DNA of 64,000 nt from Hordeum vulgare subsp. vulgare (GCF_904849725.1 NC_058522.1:334743029-334807028); one strand, 5' to 3'. Counted from the first letter of the stretch, positions 32,604 through 45,539 are shown. Notes: generated from the sequence alone by a model not told the origin. Numbers and translations: made by a program.

Positions 32604-34618
32604 CATCCCCACTCAAAAGAATCTCGTCCCGAGATTTGGAAGTCGTCAGGAATAGCGCGGGATACTCAAGTCGGAGACGATCCTCTTTTTCCCATGTTGC
32701 CTCCTTTTTCGGAATGATTTGAGCATTGAACTTCAAGAAACTTGAGGTTTCGACGTCGAGTGGTATGCTCAGCTTGATCAAGAATACGCACAGGGTATTC
32801 TCGGTATGAAAGGTTATCTTGGAGATCAAGCGTTTTGTGGTCCACTTCACGGATAGGATCCGAAAAGCAAGGCCTGAGTTGCAAGACGTGGAAAACATCA
32901 TGAACCTTGGAAAGATGCGGAGGAAGTTCCAATTGGTAGGCAACTCCTCCTCGTTTGGCAAGAATGCGAAAAGGACCGATGTAACGAGGAGCCAACTTGC
33001 CCTTGATACCGAATCGATGGGTACCCTTCAAAGGTGTAACCCGAAGGTAAGCCTTCTCGTCAACTTGAAAGGTCACAACCTTATGACGACGATCATATTG
33101 GCTCTTTTGACGAGACTGGGCTGTTTTCAACTTTTCACGAATAATGCGAACCTGCTCTTCTGCATCCTGGATCATATCCGGGCCAAAGGGTTGCCTCTCT
33201 CCGGTTTCTGACCAATTAAGAGGTGTTCGACATCTTCGTCCATAGAGATCTTCAAAAGGAGCTTTTCCCAAGCTTGATTGATAACTATTGTTATAAGCAA
33301 ATTCAGCGAACGGAAGACACTTCTCCCAATTCGTACCAAATGATATAACACAAGCTCGGAGCATATCTTCTAGGATTTGATTCACTCTTTCTACTTGACC
33401 AGTTGATTAAGGATGGAAAGCAGTGCTAAAAGATAAGTGAGTCCCCATAGGATTCTGAAAGCTCTCCCAGAAGCGAGAAGTAAAGATACTTCCACGGTCT
33501 GATTTAATCTCCAAAGGAACACCGTGAAGAGACACTATTCGAGAGATATGTAACTCTTCTAGTTGGCTAGCTATTATACTCTCATGAACTGGAAGAAAAT
33601 GAGCTAGTTTGGAAAGACGGTTAATGACCACAAAGATAGCATTATTTCCTTTCTTGGTCTTGGGAAATCCGTTAATGAAATCCATAGTGACTTTATCCCA
33701 TTTCTATTCACGAATAGCTAAAGGTTGAAGGGTGCCAGCAGGCCTTTGATGTTCTGCCTTAACTCGACGACAAACATCGCAGTTAGCAACGAACTGAGCA
33801 ATTTCTCTCTTCATCCTAGTCCACCAAAACCTCTGGCGTAGGTCCTGATACATCTTAGTACTACCAAGATGAATGGTGAGAGGAGAATCATGAGCTTCCT
33901 TAAGGATTAACTGCCTTAGATGTGGATTCCTAGGAACCACTAGACGATTCTGGAAGAACACAACACCTTGATCATTCATGGAGAATTCCTTAGCGTTTCC
34001 ACTAATAATATTCTCCCTGATCCGTGATATACCCTTATCATGCTTCTGGCCAGCTATGATTTGATCCTTAAGAGTAGGCTTCACCACCAGGGTAGAAAGG
34101 AATCCTTGAGGAACAATATGAAGATTTAACTTCCGAAATTCCTCATAGAGATGTGGTTGACCTCGTTGTAGCATCAAATTGTTACAATAAGACTTACGAC
34201 TTAGTGCATGAGCCATAACATTGGCCTTCCTCGGGATGTAAGTTATCCCTAAGTCGTAATCCGTGATCAACTCAACCCATCGTCTTTGCCTGAGATTCAA
34301 ATCCGGCTGGGTGAAGATATATTTCAGGCTTTGGTGATCAGTGAAAATTTCGCAACGATTACCAAGAAGGTAATGCCGCCAGGTTTTAAGTGCATGGACT
34401 ATAGCGACAAGCTCAAGATCATGTGTGGGATAATTATCCTCATGTGGAGGCAACTATCGTGATGCATATGCAATCACATGACGATCCTGCATGAGAATGC
34501 AACCTATTCCTTGTCACGAGGTGTCGCAGTAGATAACAAAGTCCTTAGAGAAGTCTGGTGGTAGCAACACAGGTGCGGAAGTCAGGCGTCTTTTCAGTTC
34601 CTGAAAACTATGCTCGCA
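32604..34618 (-). pseudogene. RNase H and integrase of the chromovirus, with stops
   Basis: This continues the same frame as the RT ORF above 34618. RNase H begins after a stop at 34619-34621 and holds further stops at 34514-34516 (TGA) and 34454-34456 (TAG). It contains [20 protein letters not shown] and [20 protein letters not shown]. Integrase has the zinc-binding H...H...CDVC block near 33830-33770, the core aspartates in VTMDFING (one stop just before) and SDRGSIFTS, then a stop at 33407-33409. The GQVERVNQ glutamate region and FGIKGKLAPRYIGPFRILAK follow. The C-terminal chromo-like part (YREYPVRILDQAEHTTRRRN) ends in a frameshift near 32700. Several stops look like C-to-T or G-to-A changes (TCGTGA from an Arg codon, for example). 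Confidence 0.85.
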
Positions 34619-36142
34619 CTATGTTGTCCACTCGAACTTTTTATCTTTCTTGAGGAGTTTAGTTAGAGGCTTTGCAACCTTGGAGAAATTCTCGACAAAG
34701 CGGCGACAGTAGCTCGCTAGACCAAGAAAACTCCTAATTTCCTTAACCGATTCAGGTTGAGTCCAATCAAGGACAGCTTGAACTCTCTCTGGATTGACAG
34801 CAATACCCTTAGCAGAGATTACGTGACCTAGATAGGTCACTTCTGGTAACCAAAATTCACATTTTGAAAACTTGGCATAAAGGCGATGCTCTCGAAGTTT
34901 CATCAATACCAGCCTTAGAAGCTCGGCATGTTCTTGTTCATTCTTCGAGTAGATGAGAATATCGTCGAGATATACTACGACGAATTTATACAAATACTCC
35001 ATGAAGAGTGAATTCATCAAGCGAGAGAAAGTGGCTGGGGCATTGGTTAAACCGAAGGACATGACGGTGTACTCGTATTGGCCATAACGAGTGACAAAAG
35101 CCGTTTTTGGAATGTCCCCATTCTTGATCTTGATTTGATGGTATCCCAACCTCAAATCCATTTTTGAGAAGACTGAGGATCCAGCGAGCTGATCATACAG
35201 ATCGTTGATCCCGGGGAGCGGATATTTGTTCTTTATGGTGACCAGGTTAACTGGTCGGTAATCCACAACCATCCGATCTGTTCCGTCTTTCTTCTTGACG
35301 AAGAGGACGGAACAAGCCCAAGGAGAAGAGCTAGTACGAATGAAACCTTTATTCAGGGCGTCATCTAGTTGTTTCTTAAGTTCGGCTAGCTCCAGGGGTG
35401 CCATCTTATATGGTCTTCTAGCTATTGGAACAGTTCCCAGAACAAGATCTATCACAAACTCTACATCTCTGTGAGGTGGAATTCCTGGCATTTCCTCTGG
35501 AAAAAAATCCGGGAAGTCACAGACTACCGGAATGTCTTCAAGTTCCGAAAGAGGGTTGGCATTAAGGGAATAGAGTTGGCATTTGGCAACTCGAGTAGAG
35601 ACATTGACTATCTCACCCGAGGGATGGGTAAGCTGAACATTTCTAGAATGAGTATCAATCTTGGCATAGTGAGCTGACATCCAATCCATACCCAAGATGA
35701 TATTGATATTCGAAGATTTCAAGGCTATCAAGGATGCTAGAAAAACTAGCCTGTCTACTAGAATTCCATTGTCATAGGTTATCCTAGAGGTTTGCCACTT
35801 ACTACCAGGGGTTTGGACAACCAATGGGATTGGCATATCACAGAAACACATGTTATGCAACTGTGCATAACTTTCTGAAATGAAGGAATGGGAAGACCCA
35901 GTGTCAAAAAGAACAGACACTGGGTGATGATTAACAAGGAGCGTACCCAGTATGACGTCGGGATCCTCTGCAGCTTCTTCTGCTGAAACATAGTTCACAT
36001 GGCCACATGTAGGAGTTGGCTTCACATAATAAGCTTTGCCTGACTTGCCTTGCCCAACGGACTTTCCGGGTTGCTTGGCACCCACATTCTGAGGACACTC
36101 TCGGGAGTAGTGCCCTGGTTCTCCACACTTGTAACAGATCAC
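34619..36142 (-). CDS. Zinc knuckle, protease and reverse transcriptase of the chromovirus
   Basis: This is a 507-codon open frame. Residues 3-16 are a retroviral zinc knuckle ([14 protein letters not shown]) that belongs to the end of gag. Residues 78-90 carry the protease active site [12 protein letters not shown] (D80-T-G). RT spans about 240-480, with the first catalytic Asp in [11 protein letters not shown] (D329) and the YLDD box at 391-394 ([13 protein letters not shown]). It copies element RNA to DNA inside the Gag particle. It ends at a premature stop at 34619, just before RNase H, so the enzyme would be truncated. The frame is offset from gag and overlaps it by four bases, which most likely reflects one frameshift mutation separating the zinc knuckle from the rest of gag. 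Confidence 0.9.
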   Translation of the reverse strand: MICYKCGEPGHYSRECPQNVGAKQPGKSVGQGKSGKAYYVKPTPTCGHVNYVSAEEAAEDPDVILGTLLVNHHPVSVLFDTGSSHSFISESYAQLHNMCFCDMPIPLVVQTPGSKWQTSRITYDNGILVDRLVFLASLIALKSSNINIILGMDWMSAHYAKIDTHSRNVQLTHPSGEIVNVSTRVAKCQLYSLNANPLSELEDIPVVCDFPDFFPEEMPGIPPHRDVEFVIDLVLGTVPIARRPYKMAPLELAELKKQLDDALNKGFIRTSSSPWACSVLFVKKKDGTDRMVVDYRPVNLVTIKNKYPLPGINDLYDQLAGSSVFSKMDLRLGYHQIKIKNGDIPKTAFVTRYGQYEYTVMSFGLTNAPATFSRLMNSLFMEYLYKFVVVYLDDILIYSKNEQEHAELLRLVLMKLREHRLYAKFSKCEFWLPEVTYLGHVISAKGIAVNPERVQAVLDWTQPESVKEIRSFLGLASYCRRFVENFSKVAKPLTKLLKKDKKFEWTT

Positions 36143-37077
36143 CTGATTGACACGTGGTGCTGCATTGCTAGCTGGGCCACCATAGGTTTTTGCTGGAGGT
36201 TGGTCTGATTCGTCTGAGGCGCCACATAGGATGGCCTCGGAGTGTATCTTGGCGGCAGGGAACTATTTGGAACCCACAGCCTGCGTTTTGGGAACGCGGA
36301 ACCAGATGACGAGCCAAAGTCACATGAGTGCTTCTTTGTGGCTTCATAGTCGGTATGACCAGTCTCGGCACTGATCGCCTTGTTGACCAGGGCTTGGAAG
36401 CTTGTACATTCGTGGAGGCGCAAATCACGATGAAGCTCAGGGCTCAGACCCTTACGGGATCTTGCTTGCTTCTTGGCATCAGTAGACACCTCCTCTATTG
36501 CATAGCGGACGAGGTTACCGTACTCGCGGCTAGAGGCATCCACGATCAACTTCCCCTGGGTGAATGCACAGAACTCCTCTCTCCTTCTGTCCATCAGGCC
36601 CTCTGGAATATGGTGGAGACGGAAGGTTGCACTAAAGTCTGCCCATGTGGCTGCTGGTTCAGAAGGACGCATAGCTTCAAAGTTCTCCCACCACAGATTG
36701 GCGGGTCCTTCCAGAAAGTACGCCGCAAAGGTCACCTTGTCGGCCTGAGAAACATTCGCAGAGCGAATCTTGCGCGATATACTGCACAACCAATCATCAG
36801 CGTCGAGGGGATCGACGGAGTGATGGAACTTTGGAGGATTCAGCTTCACAAAGTCATTGAGGGACACTGCAACATTCCTAGGCTGACGAGCCGTATTTTG
36901 CTCAATACTCTCTAACAGACGGTTGGTCTCCCTTTTGTTTCTCTCTGCCTCAAGCATAACTTCCGCCAGAGAGGGCGGGTGAGGCAGTTCCTCCTGCGAC
37001 GCTTGACTACCCTTGCCTTGCTCATGAGCAGGGGCACGGTTCAACCTAGTGAACACCATGCTGACAAACAAACTCAC
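36139..37077 (-). CDS. Gag of the chromovirus
   Basis: The 312-codon frame's likely true start is Met7 at 37059 ([17 protein letters not shown]), because the first six codons are not typical. A low-complexity N-terminus is followed by the retrotransposon gag domain: [20 protein letters not shown], then [20 protein letters not shown] and [20 protein letters not shown] at about 145-190. The C-terminus is basic and Pro/Ser-rich. The zinc knuckle expected next is in the adjacent frame (start of the 36142 ORF). It would form the virus-like particle. The body is intact apart from that break. Confidence 0.9.
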   Translation of the reverse strand: MSLFVSMVFTRLNRAPAHEQGKGSQASQEELPHPPSLAEVMLEAERNKRETNRLLESIEQNTARQPRNVAVSLNDFVKLNPPKFHHSVDPLDADDWLCSISRKIRSANVSQADKVTFAAYFLEGPANLWWENFEAMRPSEPAATWADFSATFRLHHIPEGLMDRRREEFCAFTQGKLIVDASSREYGNLVRYAIEEVSTDAKKQARSRKGLSPELHRDLRLHECTSFQALVNKAISAETGHTDYEATKKHSCDFGSSSGSAFPKRRLWVPNSSLPPRYTPRPSYVAPQTNQTNLQQKPMVAQLAMQHHVSIR

Positions 37078-37559
37078 AACTTAGACCAATATCAACATCA
37101 ATACTAACTATGGATTAAGAATGCACTGAACACATGGAATGCGGAAATGAATATCCGAACAGCATGGTAACAAGCAACTGCTATATATACACCATGGTTC
37201 ATACACACCATTGCATAGTTCAGTACAACCTTAACCGAAGAGAAAACTACCGAAAACATGAAACTACTCATCAGAGGCTTCCAAGCTTCCTATACATTAT
37301 TTATCTATGCCTCCGGAATTCGATTCACGACACAAGCATACTTCACAAGTCACATAGGACTGTGAAAGTACAGCTACTACCATACTATCCTTCCACTCAC
37401 GGTTCAGGCATCCGCATAGAACATCTCATAAAGATTGCCTCCATGGCTGGAAGCTCAACCTGCGGATCAGGAAATACTCCAGCCTGAGACCTGTGGGATC
37501 CATAAGGAACGGTGTGGCCTTGGTCCCCGGATTGGTGGTAGTAGAGGTCCCCGAGGAGG

Positions 37560-38162
37560 GGTGACTCCTCCTATAGCACGCAATCAACATGAGCCGGAAG
37601 ATGGGTCCTAACAAGGTTCAACATCTCCATATCTCCATACCCTGTCTGGACTACAGGTGCCAGCTGCGTCAAAGCCGTCCACAGACGGGCACGTGTAGCA
37701 TAGAGCTCCATACGAAGGGCACGAGCATCCCTGTCTCTATTGTCTAGCATCTCAGAAGTGGACTGCAGCAGCGGATCCTCCATAGAGGAATCAAAGTAGA
37801 CCCCACTGAGGTATCCTTCTTCACCTGGCTAAGAGGCAGGAACATAGCAGAATTCTCAATGCATGTCTAGCCCTCATGATGGTCAGCATTGAATAGGCAA
37901 CATCTTGTACTTCCATGTCAACAGTGACCCCCAATCCATAAGACCAATGGATTGGCTCCTCAGCTCCAGGGTAATCTGGGAATACCCTAACAGTGCAGAG
38001 GTACTGACTCTGATTAAAATCCCAGTACTGCTCCTCCACTGTATACTCTGGGTACCAGCTGTAACCGGATACTGACATCATCCTGACTAGCATGACCGTA
38101 TGACCCGGCACATCAATGCACCTAGTCAGATGAACCACCTAACGAGAAGGACGGCCAGGCAT
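37560..38162 (-). pseudogene. Accessory sense ORF between primer-binding site and gag
   Basis: The ATG at 38162 (MPGRPSR, then a stop) leads into a frame reading VVHLTRCIDVPGHTVMLVRM, then QYLCTVRVFPDYPGAEEPIH and MEVQDVAYSMLTIMRA (to about 37860). After a frameshift another frame gives MEDPLLQSTSEMLDNRDRDA and ARLWTALTQLAPVVQTG (37783-37571). Residue composition and two conserved-looking blocks suggest a real protein that has decayed. Extra sense ORFs upstream of gag are known in some Tekay-type chromoviruses; no function is established to my knowledge. It has no gag, protease or envelope-like motif. Confidence 0.6.
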
Positions 38163-38585
38163 CTGAAAATAGAGAGTAATGCAAAAAGCATTAGAGCTCT
38201 GAAGACAAAATTGTGCAGCATAACGGCTGTAAATGCTCAAAAACAATTTTGAGACAACCGATAAAATAGGATAGCCAAACCACTCAACTATCAAGTTCAA
38301 TTCCCTGATCATCAAAACTTACTTCCTTTTCCTTGGGATAAAATAAACCCGAAGTAACTCTCGACCCGTTGTCCTATAATCTACCGATCAGAAACACGAG
38401 CCTAAGAGAAGATAAGTAACCTAGTCCTTAATCCCCGTAGAAAAGACGAGGATGACCAGAATAGAATAACTTGAGAAGAGAAGCAAGAGTCTTACGTTCC
38501 CTTCCACAAACAATTCCCTTATATATAACTAAAGCAATTCTAGACTCACCTTCGACCAGTTTGGCTTAGTAATCCTACAGTCAGT

Positions 38586-38600
38586 CAGGCTCAGATACCA
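38586..38600 (-). other. Primer-binding site of the chromovirus (initiator tRNA-Met type)
   Basis: The minus strand reads TGGTATCTGAGCCTG, four bases after the 5' LTR. It matches the usual TGGTATCAGAGCC site with one change. Confidence 0.8.
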
Positions 38601-38604
38601 ATGA

Positions 38605-38740
38605 TGTCGGGGCCCCGATCCTAAGCCATAGGAATCCAGCCTGTAACACATCACATCTCTTTGCGGTCTCACGCACGGTTATCCCCACAACTGCAGCCTT
38701 AACTTAGCCGGGACCGTTTGCGCCTTTTGACTCACGTATC
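38605..38740 (-). repeat. 5' LTR of the chromovirus, segment 1 of 3
   Basis: It matches 28904-29037 from TGTCGGGGCCCCGATCC to TTTTGACTCACGTATC. It is interrupted by the minus-strand copia element; the last five bases GTATC are that element's target duplication. Confidence 0.85.
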
Positions 38741-40573
38741 TGTTGGGCAACGTCGCACGGGAAACAAAAAATTTCCTACGCGCACGAAGTCCTATCATGG
38801 TGATGTCCATCTATGAGAGGGGATTTCTGATCTACGTACCCTTGTAGATCGCACAGCAGAAGCATTAAGAAACGCGATTGATGTAGTGGAACGTCCTCAC
38901 GTCCCTCGATCCGCCCCGCGAACCGTCCCACGAACCGTCCTGCGATCCGTCCCACGATCCGCTCCGATCTAGTGACGAACGGACGGCACCTCCGCGTTCA
39001 GCACACGTACAGCTCGACGATGATCTCGGCTTTCTTGATCCAGCCAGAGAGACAGAGAGGTCGATGAGTTCTCCGACAGCATGACGGCGCTCCGGAGGTT
39101 GGTGGTGATCTAATCTCAGCAGGGCTCCGCCCGAGCTCCGTAGAAACACGATCTAGAGGAAAAACCGTGGAGGTATGTGGTCGGGCTGCCCTGGCAAAAG
39201 TTGTCTCAAATCAGCCCTAAAACCCCACTATATATAGGAGGGAGGGAGGGGAGGAGGCAGCCTCAAAACCTAAAGGTTTGGCCGAAATTGGAGGTGGAGG
39301 AGTCCTACTCCAATCCTACTTGGAGTAGGATTCCACCTTCCCACTTGGAAACTCCTTCCACCTTGTGTTTTTTCCTTCTCAAACCTTATGGGCCTTAGTG
39401 GGAACTTATTCCAGCCCACTAGGGGCTGGTTTATCTCTTCCCATAGCCCATGAGACCCCTTGGGGCGTGACACCCCTCCTGATGGTCCCCGGCACCCCTC
39501 CCGGTACTCCCAGTACACTACCGATGAGCCCGAAACTTTTCCGGTAATGCACGAAAACCTTCCGGTAACCAAATGAGGTCATCCTATATATCAATCTTCG
39601 TTTCCGGACCATTCCGGAAACCCTCGTGACACCCGTGATCTTATCCGGGACTCCGAACAACATTCGGTAACCAACCATATAACTCAAATACGCATAAAAC
39701 AACGACGAACCTTAAGTGTGCAGACCCTGCGGGTTCGAGAACAATGTAGACATGACCCGAGAGACTCCTCGGTCAATATCCAATAGCGGGACCTGGATGC
39801 CCATATTGGATCCTACATATTCTACGAAGATCTTACGTTTGAGGCTCAGTGCCAAGGATTCATATAATCCCGTATGTCATTCCCTTTGTCCTTCGGTATG
39901 TTACTTGCCCGAGATTCGATCGTCAGTATCCGCATACCTATTTCAATCTCGTTTACCGGCAAGTCTCTTTACTCGTTCCGTAATACAAGATCCCGCAACT
40001 TACACTAAGTTACATTGCTTGCAAGGCTTGTGTGTGATGTTGTATTACCGAGTGGGCCCCCAAGATACCTCTCCGTCACACGGAGTGACAAATCCCAGTC
40101 TCGATCCATACTAACTCAACGAACACCTTCGGAGATACCTGTAGAGCATCTTTATAGTCACCCTGTTACTTTGCAACGTTTGATACACACAAAGCATTCC
40201 TCTGGTGTCAGTGAGTTATATGATCTCATGGTCATAGGAACAAATACTTGACACGCAGAAAACAGTAGCAACAAAATGACACGATCAACATGCTACGTCT
40301 ATTAGTTTGGGTCTAGTCCTTCACATAATTCTCCTAATGATGTGATCCCGTTATCAAGTGACAACACTTGCCTATGGTCAGGAAATCTTGACCATCTTTG
40401 ATCAACGAGCTAGTCAACTAGAGGCTTACTAGGGACAGTGTTTTGTCTATGTATCCACACATGCATTGTGTTTCCAATCAATACAATTATAGCATGGATA
40501 ATAAACGATTATCATGAACAAAGAAATATAATAATAACTAATTTATTATTGCCTCTAGGGCATATTTCCAACA
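38741..40573 (-). repeat. 3' LTR of the minus-strand copia element
   Basis: On the minus strand it starts TGTTGGAAATATGCCCTAG and ends TGCCCAACA. A TATA-like CCTATATATAGTGGGG lies at about 39223-39238. By eye it differs from the 5' LTR at roughly 4-5% of the ~400 bases nearest 38741 and less elsewhere. Confidence 0.9.
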
Positions 40574-40584
40574 GTCTCCCACTT
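40574..40584 (-). other. Polypurine tract of the minus-strand copia element
   Basis: The minus strand reads AAGTGGGAGAC directly before the 3' LTR, the same as in the plus-strand copia element at 55166-55176. Confidence 0.85.
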
Positions 40585-40799
40585 GCACTAGAGTCAGTAA
40601 TCTAGTTCACATCACCATGTGATTTCAACGAATCCAACACCCATATAGTTTTGGGGTCTGATCACGTCTTGCTCGTGAGAGAGGTTTTAGTCAACGGTTC
40701 TGAAACTTTCAGATCCGTGCGTTCTTTACAAATCTTTATGTCATCTTGTAGATGCTGCTACTACGTGTTATTTGGAAATGCTCCAAATATCTACTCTAC

Positions 40800-42380
40800 T
40801 ATACGAATCCGTTTCACTACTCATAGTTATTCGTATTAGTGTCAAAGCTTGCATCGACGTAACCCTTTACGATGAACTCTTTAACCACCTCCATAATCGA
40901 GAAAAATTCCTTAGTCCATTTAGTTACTAAGGATAACTTTGATCGCTGATCAGTGATTCAATCCTGGATCACTGTGTGTACCTCTTAACAGACTTGCTGC
41001 AAGGCACACATCAGGTGCGGTACTCAGCATGGCATACTTTAGAGTCTACGGCTAAGGCATAGAAGACAACCTTCGTCTATTCTCTTTATTCTGCCATGGT
41101 CGGGTTTTGAGTCTTACTCAAATTCACACCTTACAACACAGTCAAGAACTCCTTATTTGCTGATCTATTTCGAATTCCTTCAAAAACTTGTAAAAGGCAT
41201 GCATCTTGTTGAAACTTCTATTAAGCGTTTTGATCTATCTCCATAGATCTTGATGCTCAACGTTCAAGTAGCTCAATCCAGGTATTCCTTTGAAAAACTC
41301 CTTTCAAACAACCTTTTATGCTTCACAGAAATTCTACATTACTTCTGATCAACAATATGTCAACCACATATACCTATCAGAAATTCTATAGTGCTCCCAC
41401 TCACTTCTTTGGAAATACAAGTTTCTCATAAACCTTGTACAAACCCAAAATCTTTGATCATCTCATCAAAGTGTATATTCCAACTCCGAGATGCTTGCAC
41501 CAGTCCATTGAAGGATCGCTGGAGCTTGCATACTTTTTAGTATCTTTAGGATCGAAAAAACCTTCTGGTTGTATAACATAGAATGTTTGCTCAAGGAAAC
41601 CGTCGAGGAAACAATGTTTTGACATCCTATGGGCAATATTTCAAAAATAATGCAGCAACTACTAACATAATTCTAACAGACTTTTAGCATTGCTACGAGT
41701 GAGAAAGTCTCATCATAGTGAACTGTTTGATCTTGTCGGAAACATCTTTGCGACAAGTCGAGCTTTTCTTAATAGTGACTTATCACCATCATCGTCTGTC
41801 TTCCTTTTAAAGATCGATCTTTACTCAACAGTCCTATGACCATCAAGTAGTTCTTCCAAAGTCTTTCATACATGGATCCTCTCTCGGATTTCATGGCTTC
41901 CAGCCATTTGTCGGAATCCGGGCCCACCATTTCTTTCTCCATAACTCGTAGGTTCATTGTTGCTCAACAACATGACCTCCAAGACAGGGTTACTGTACTA
42001 CTCTGCAGTAGTACGCGACCTTGTCAACCTACGAGGCTTGTAGTAACTTCATCCGATGCTCGATGATCACCATCATCAGCTTTCAATTCAATTGGTGTAG
42101 GCGCCACAGGAACAACTTCCTGCGCCCTGCTACACACCGGTTGAAGTGATGGTTCAATAATCTCATCAAGTTCTACCACCCTCCCATTCAATTCTTTCAA
42201 GAGAAACCTTTCCTCGAGAAAGGATCCGTTTCTAGAAACAAACACTTTGCTTTCGGATCTGAGATAGGAGATGTACCCAACTGTTTTGGATATCCTATGA
42301 AGATGCATTTATCCGCTTTGGGTTCGAGCTTATCAGACTGAAACTTTTTCACATAAGTGTCGAAGCCCCAAACTTTCAAG
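40800..42380 (-). pseudogene. Decayed RT and RNase H of the minus-strand copia element
   Basis: Minus-strand fragments include FVSRNGSFLEERFLLKELNG and VGPDSDKWLEAMKSERGSMY (about 42240-41850), which correspond to NGSFLEKEFL and GPDSNKWLEAMKSE in the plus-strand copia element. An RNase H fragment, VKGYVDASFDTN, lies near 40870. No YVDD box is readable in any frame I followed. Multiple stops and shifts mean no enzyme can be made. Confidence 0.7.
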
Positions 42381-42399
42381 AAACGACAATTTAGATTTA

Positions 42400-43330
42400 T
42401 CTAAACCTCAGTCTATACTGTGTCATCTCAACGGAAATACGCGGTGCCCTATTTAAAGTGAATGCGGTTGTCTCTAATGCATAACCCTTAAACGATAGTG
42501 GTAATTCGATAAGAGACATCATAGCATGCACCATACCAAATAGTGCGTGGCTATGACGTTCAGACACATCATCACACTATGATGTTCCAGGTGGCATGAA
42601 CTGTGAAACAATTTCCACATTGTCTTAACTCCGTACCAAAACTCGTAACTCAGATATTCATTTCTATGATCATATCGTAGACAGTTTATCCTCTTGTTAC
42701 GACGAACTTCACTCCTGAAACATAATTGAACCTTTCAATATTTCAGACTTGTGATTCATTAAGTAAATACTCTTGTATCTGCTCAAATCGTCATTGAAGT
42801 AATAACATAATGATATCCACTGCGTGCCTCAGCACCCATTGGACTGGATACATCAAAATGTATCACTTCCAACAAGTTACTATCTTGTTTCATCTCAATG
42901 AAAACAAGGCCTTGCTCATGTGGTATGATTTGCATGTCACTAGTGATTCAAAATCAAGTGAGTATAAAGATCTATTAGCATGGAGCCTCTTCATGCAATT
43001 TATACCAACATGACTCAACCGGCAGTGCCACAATTAAGTGGTACTATCATCATTACCTCGTATCTTTTGGCACGAATATCATGAACATGTGTAAAACTAC
43101 GATCGAGATTCAATAAACCATTGAAGGTGATTATTCAAGCAAATAAAGTAACCATTATTCTCTTTAAATGAATAATCGTATTGCAATAAACACGATCCAA
43201 TCATGTTAATGCTTAACGCAAGCAGCAAATAACAATTATTTAGGTTTAACACCAATCCCGATGATAGAGGGAGTGTGCGACGTTTGATCATATCAACCTT
43301 GGAAACACTTCCAACACGTATCGTCACCCC
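42400..43330 (-). pseudogene. Decayed protease-integrase region of the minus-strand copia element
   Basis: Around 42640-42450 the minus strand gives an integrase fragment: DDVSERHSHALFGMV, then MMSLIELPLSFKGYALETTA and FTLNRAP. It is interrupted by a stop at the expected N-G position before VSERH. Upstream (43327-43097) GLVLNLNNCYLLLALSINMI corresponds to the region after the protease in the plus-strand copy. The first integrase Asp and the protease active site were not found. Confidence 0.7.
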
Positions 43331-43599
43331 GCCTTTAGCTAGTCTCTGTTTATGCCGTAGCTTTCATTTCGTGTTACTAATCACTTAGCAACTGAACCGG
43401 TATCCAATACCCTCGTGCTACTAGGAGTACTAGTAAAGTACACATCAACATCATGTATATCAAATATACTTCTTTCGACTTTTGCCACCCTTCTTATCTA
43501 CCAAGTATCTAGAGTTGCTCCGCCTCAGTGACCGTTCCCCTCATAACAGAAGCACTTAGTCTCGGACTTGGGTTTAATCTGGGGTCTCTTCATTAGTGC

Positions 43600-44100
43600 A
43601 GCAACTGCTTTGTCGTTTCACGAAGTATCCCTTCTAGCCCTTGCCTTTATCGAAACTTAGTGGTTTTACTAACCATCAACTATTGATGCTCCTTCTTGAT
43701 TTCTACTTTCGCAGTGTCAAACATCGCGAATCGCTCAAGGATCATTGTATCTATCCTTGATATGTTATAGTTCATCACGAAGCTCTCACAACTTGGTGGC
43801 AGTGACTTTGGAGAACCATCACTATCTTATCTGGAAGATCAACTCCCACTTGATTCAAGCGATTGTCGTACTCAGATAATCTGAGAACCCGCTCAACGAT
43901 TGAGATTTTCTCCTTTACTTCATGGAAAAAGAATCTTGTCGGAGATCTCATACCTCTTAACAAGGGCACAAGCATGAAATCACAATTTCATCTCTTTAGA
44001 ACATCTCTTATGTTCCGTGACGTTTCAAAACGTCTTCGGCGCCTTGCATCTAAGCCATTAAGTATTTTGCACTGAACTATCGTCTAGTCATCAGAAACGT
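43600..44100 (-). pseudogene. Decayed gag of the minus-strand copia element
   Basis: The segment 43975-43775 reads FFFHEVKEKISIVERVLRLS and YDNRLNQVGVDLPDKIV, aligning with the FFSCKMEENSSISEHILKMS / LGVELPDDAI part of gag in the plus-strand copia element. Flanking frames are broken. Confidence 0.65.
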
Positions 44101-45521
44101 GTATGTCGGATGTTCACAACATCTACAGACGACGCTCGAGGTGCAGCACACCGAGTGGTGCATTAAGGACATAAGCCTTCTGCGCAGCAACGAGGACAAT
44201 ACTCGGTTTTACAGACTCAGTCTGCAAAGTTTGCTACTATCAACTTTCAACTAAATTTTCTCTAGGAACATATAAAAACAGTAAAGCTATAGCGCAAGCT
44301 ACATCGTAATTTGCAAAGACCATTAGACTATGTTCGTGACAATTAGTTCAATTAATCATATTACTCAAGAACTCCCACTCAAAAAGTACATCTCTCTAGT
44401 CATTTGAGTGGTACATGATCCAAATCCACTATCTCAAGTCCGATCATCACATGAGTCGAGAATAGATTCAGTGGTAAGCATCTCTATGCTAATCATATCA
44501 ACTATACGATTCATGCTCGACCTTTCGGTCTCATGTGTTCCGAGGCCATGTCTGCACATGCTAGGCTCGTCAAGCTTAACCCGAGTGTTCCGCGTGTGCA
44601 ACTGTTTTGCACCCGTTGTATGTGAACATTGAGTCTATCACACCCGATCATCACGTGGTGTCTCGAAACGAAGAAGTGTCGCAACGGTGCACAGTCGGGG
44701 AGAACACAATTTCGTCTTGAAATTTTAGTGAGAGATCACCTCATAATGCTACCGTCCTTCTAAGAAAGATAAGGTGCATAAAGGATTAACATCACATGCA
44801 ATTCATAAGTGACATGATATGGCCATCATCATGTGCTTCTTGATCTCCATCACCAAAGCACCGGCACGATCTTCTTGTCACCGGCGTCACACCATGATCT
44901 CCATCAACGTGTCGCCATCGGGGTTGTCGTGCTACTCATGCTATTACTACTAAAGCTACGTCCTAGCAATATAGTAAACACATATGCAAGCACAAACGTT
45001 AGTTTAAAGACAACCCTATGGCTCCTGCCGGTTGCCGTACCATCGACGTGCAAGTCGATATTAACTATTACAACATGATCATCTCATACATCCAATATAT
45101 CACATCACATCGTTGGCCATATCACATCACAAGCATACCCTGCAAAAACAAGTTAGACGTCCTCTAATTGTTGTTGCATGTTTTACGTGGTGACCATGGG
45201 TATCTAGTAGGATCGCATCTTACTTACGCAAACACCACAACGGAGATATATGAATTGCTATTTAACCTCATCCAAGGACCTCCTCGGTCAAATCCGATTC
45301 AACTAAAGTTGGAGAAACCGACACTCACCTGTCATCTTTGAGCAACGGAGTTACTCGTAGCGATGAAACCAGTCTCTCGTAAGCGTACGAGTAATGTCGG
45401 TCCGAGCCACTTCGATCCAACAATACCGCGGAATCAAGAAAAGACTAAGGAGGGCAGCAAAACGCACATCACCGCCCACGAAAACTTTTGTGTTCTACTC
45501 GAGATTACATCTACGCATGAA
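44101..45521 (-). other. Leader (5' untranslated region) of the minus-strand copia element
   Basis: Long untranslated leaders before gag are normal for BARE-type elements. The sequence CAACAACAATTAGAGGACGT (minus, about 45175-45156) also occurs in the plus-strand copia leader at about 50282-50301. No coding is evident. Confidence 0.7.
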
Positions 45522-45538
45522 CCTAGCTCATGATGCCA
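45522..45538 (-). other. Primer-binding site of the minus-strand copia element
   Basis: The minus strand reads TGGCATCATGAGCTAGG one base after the LTR end. It is an initiator tRNA-Met-type site with changes from TGGTATCAGAGC. Confidence 0.75.
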
Positions 45539-45539
45539 C

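Noticed and set aside
36328..36915. 195-residue plus-strand frame opposite the chromovirus gag
   Set aside because: It is a shadow of the well-supported gag frame on the minus strand, with no family resemblance.
39165..40251. Frames in the minus-strand copia LTR, repeated at 45976-47050
   Set aside because: They are non-coding LTR sequence; the frames on opposite strands mirror one another and contain the LTR promoter region.
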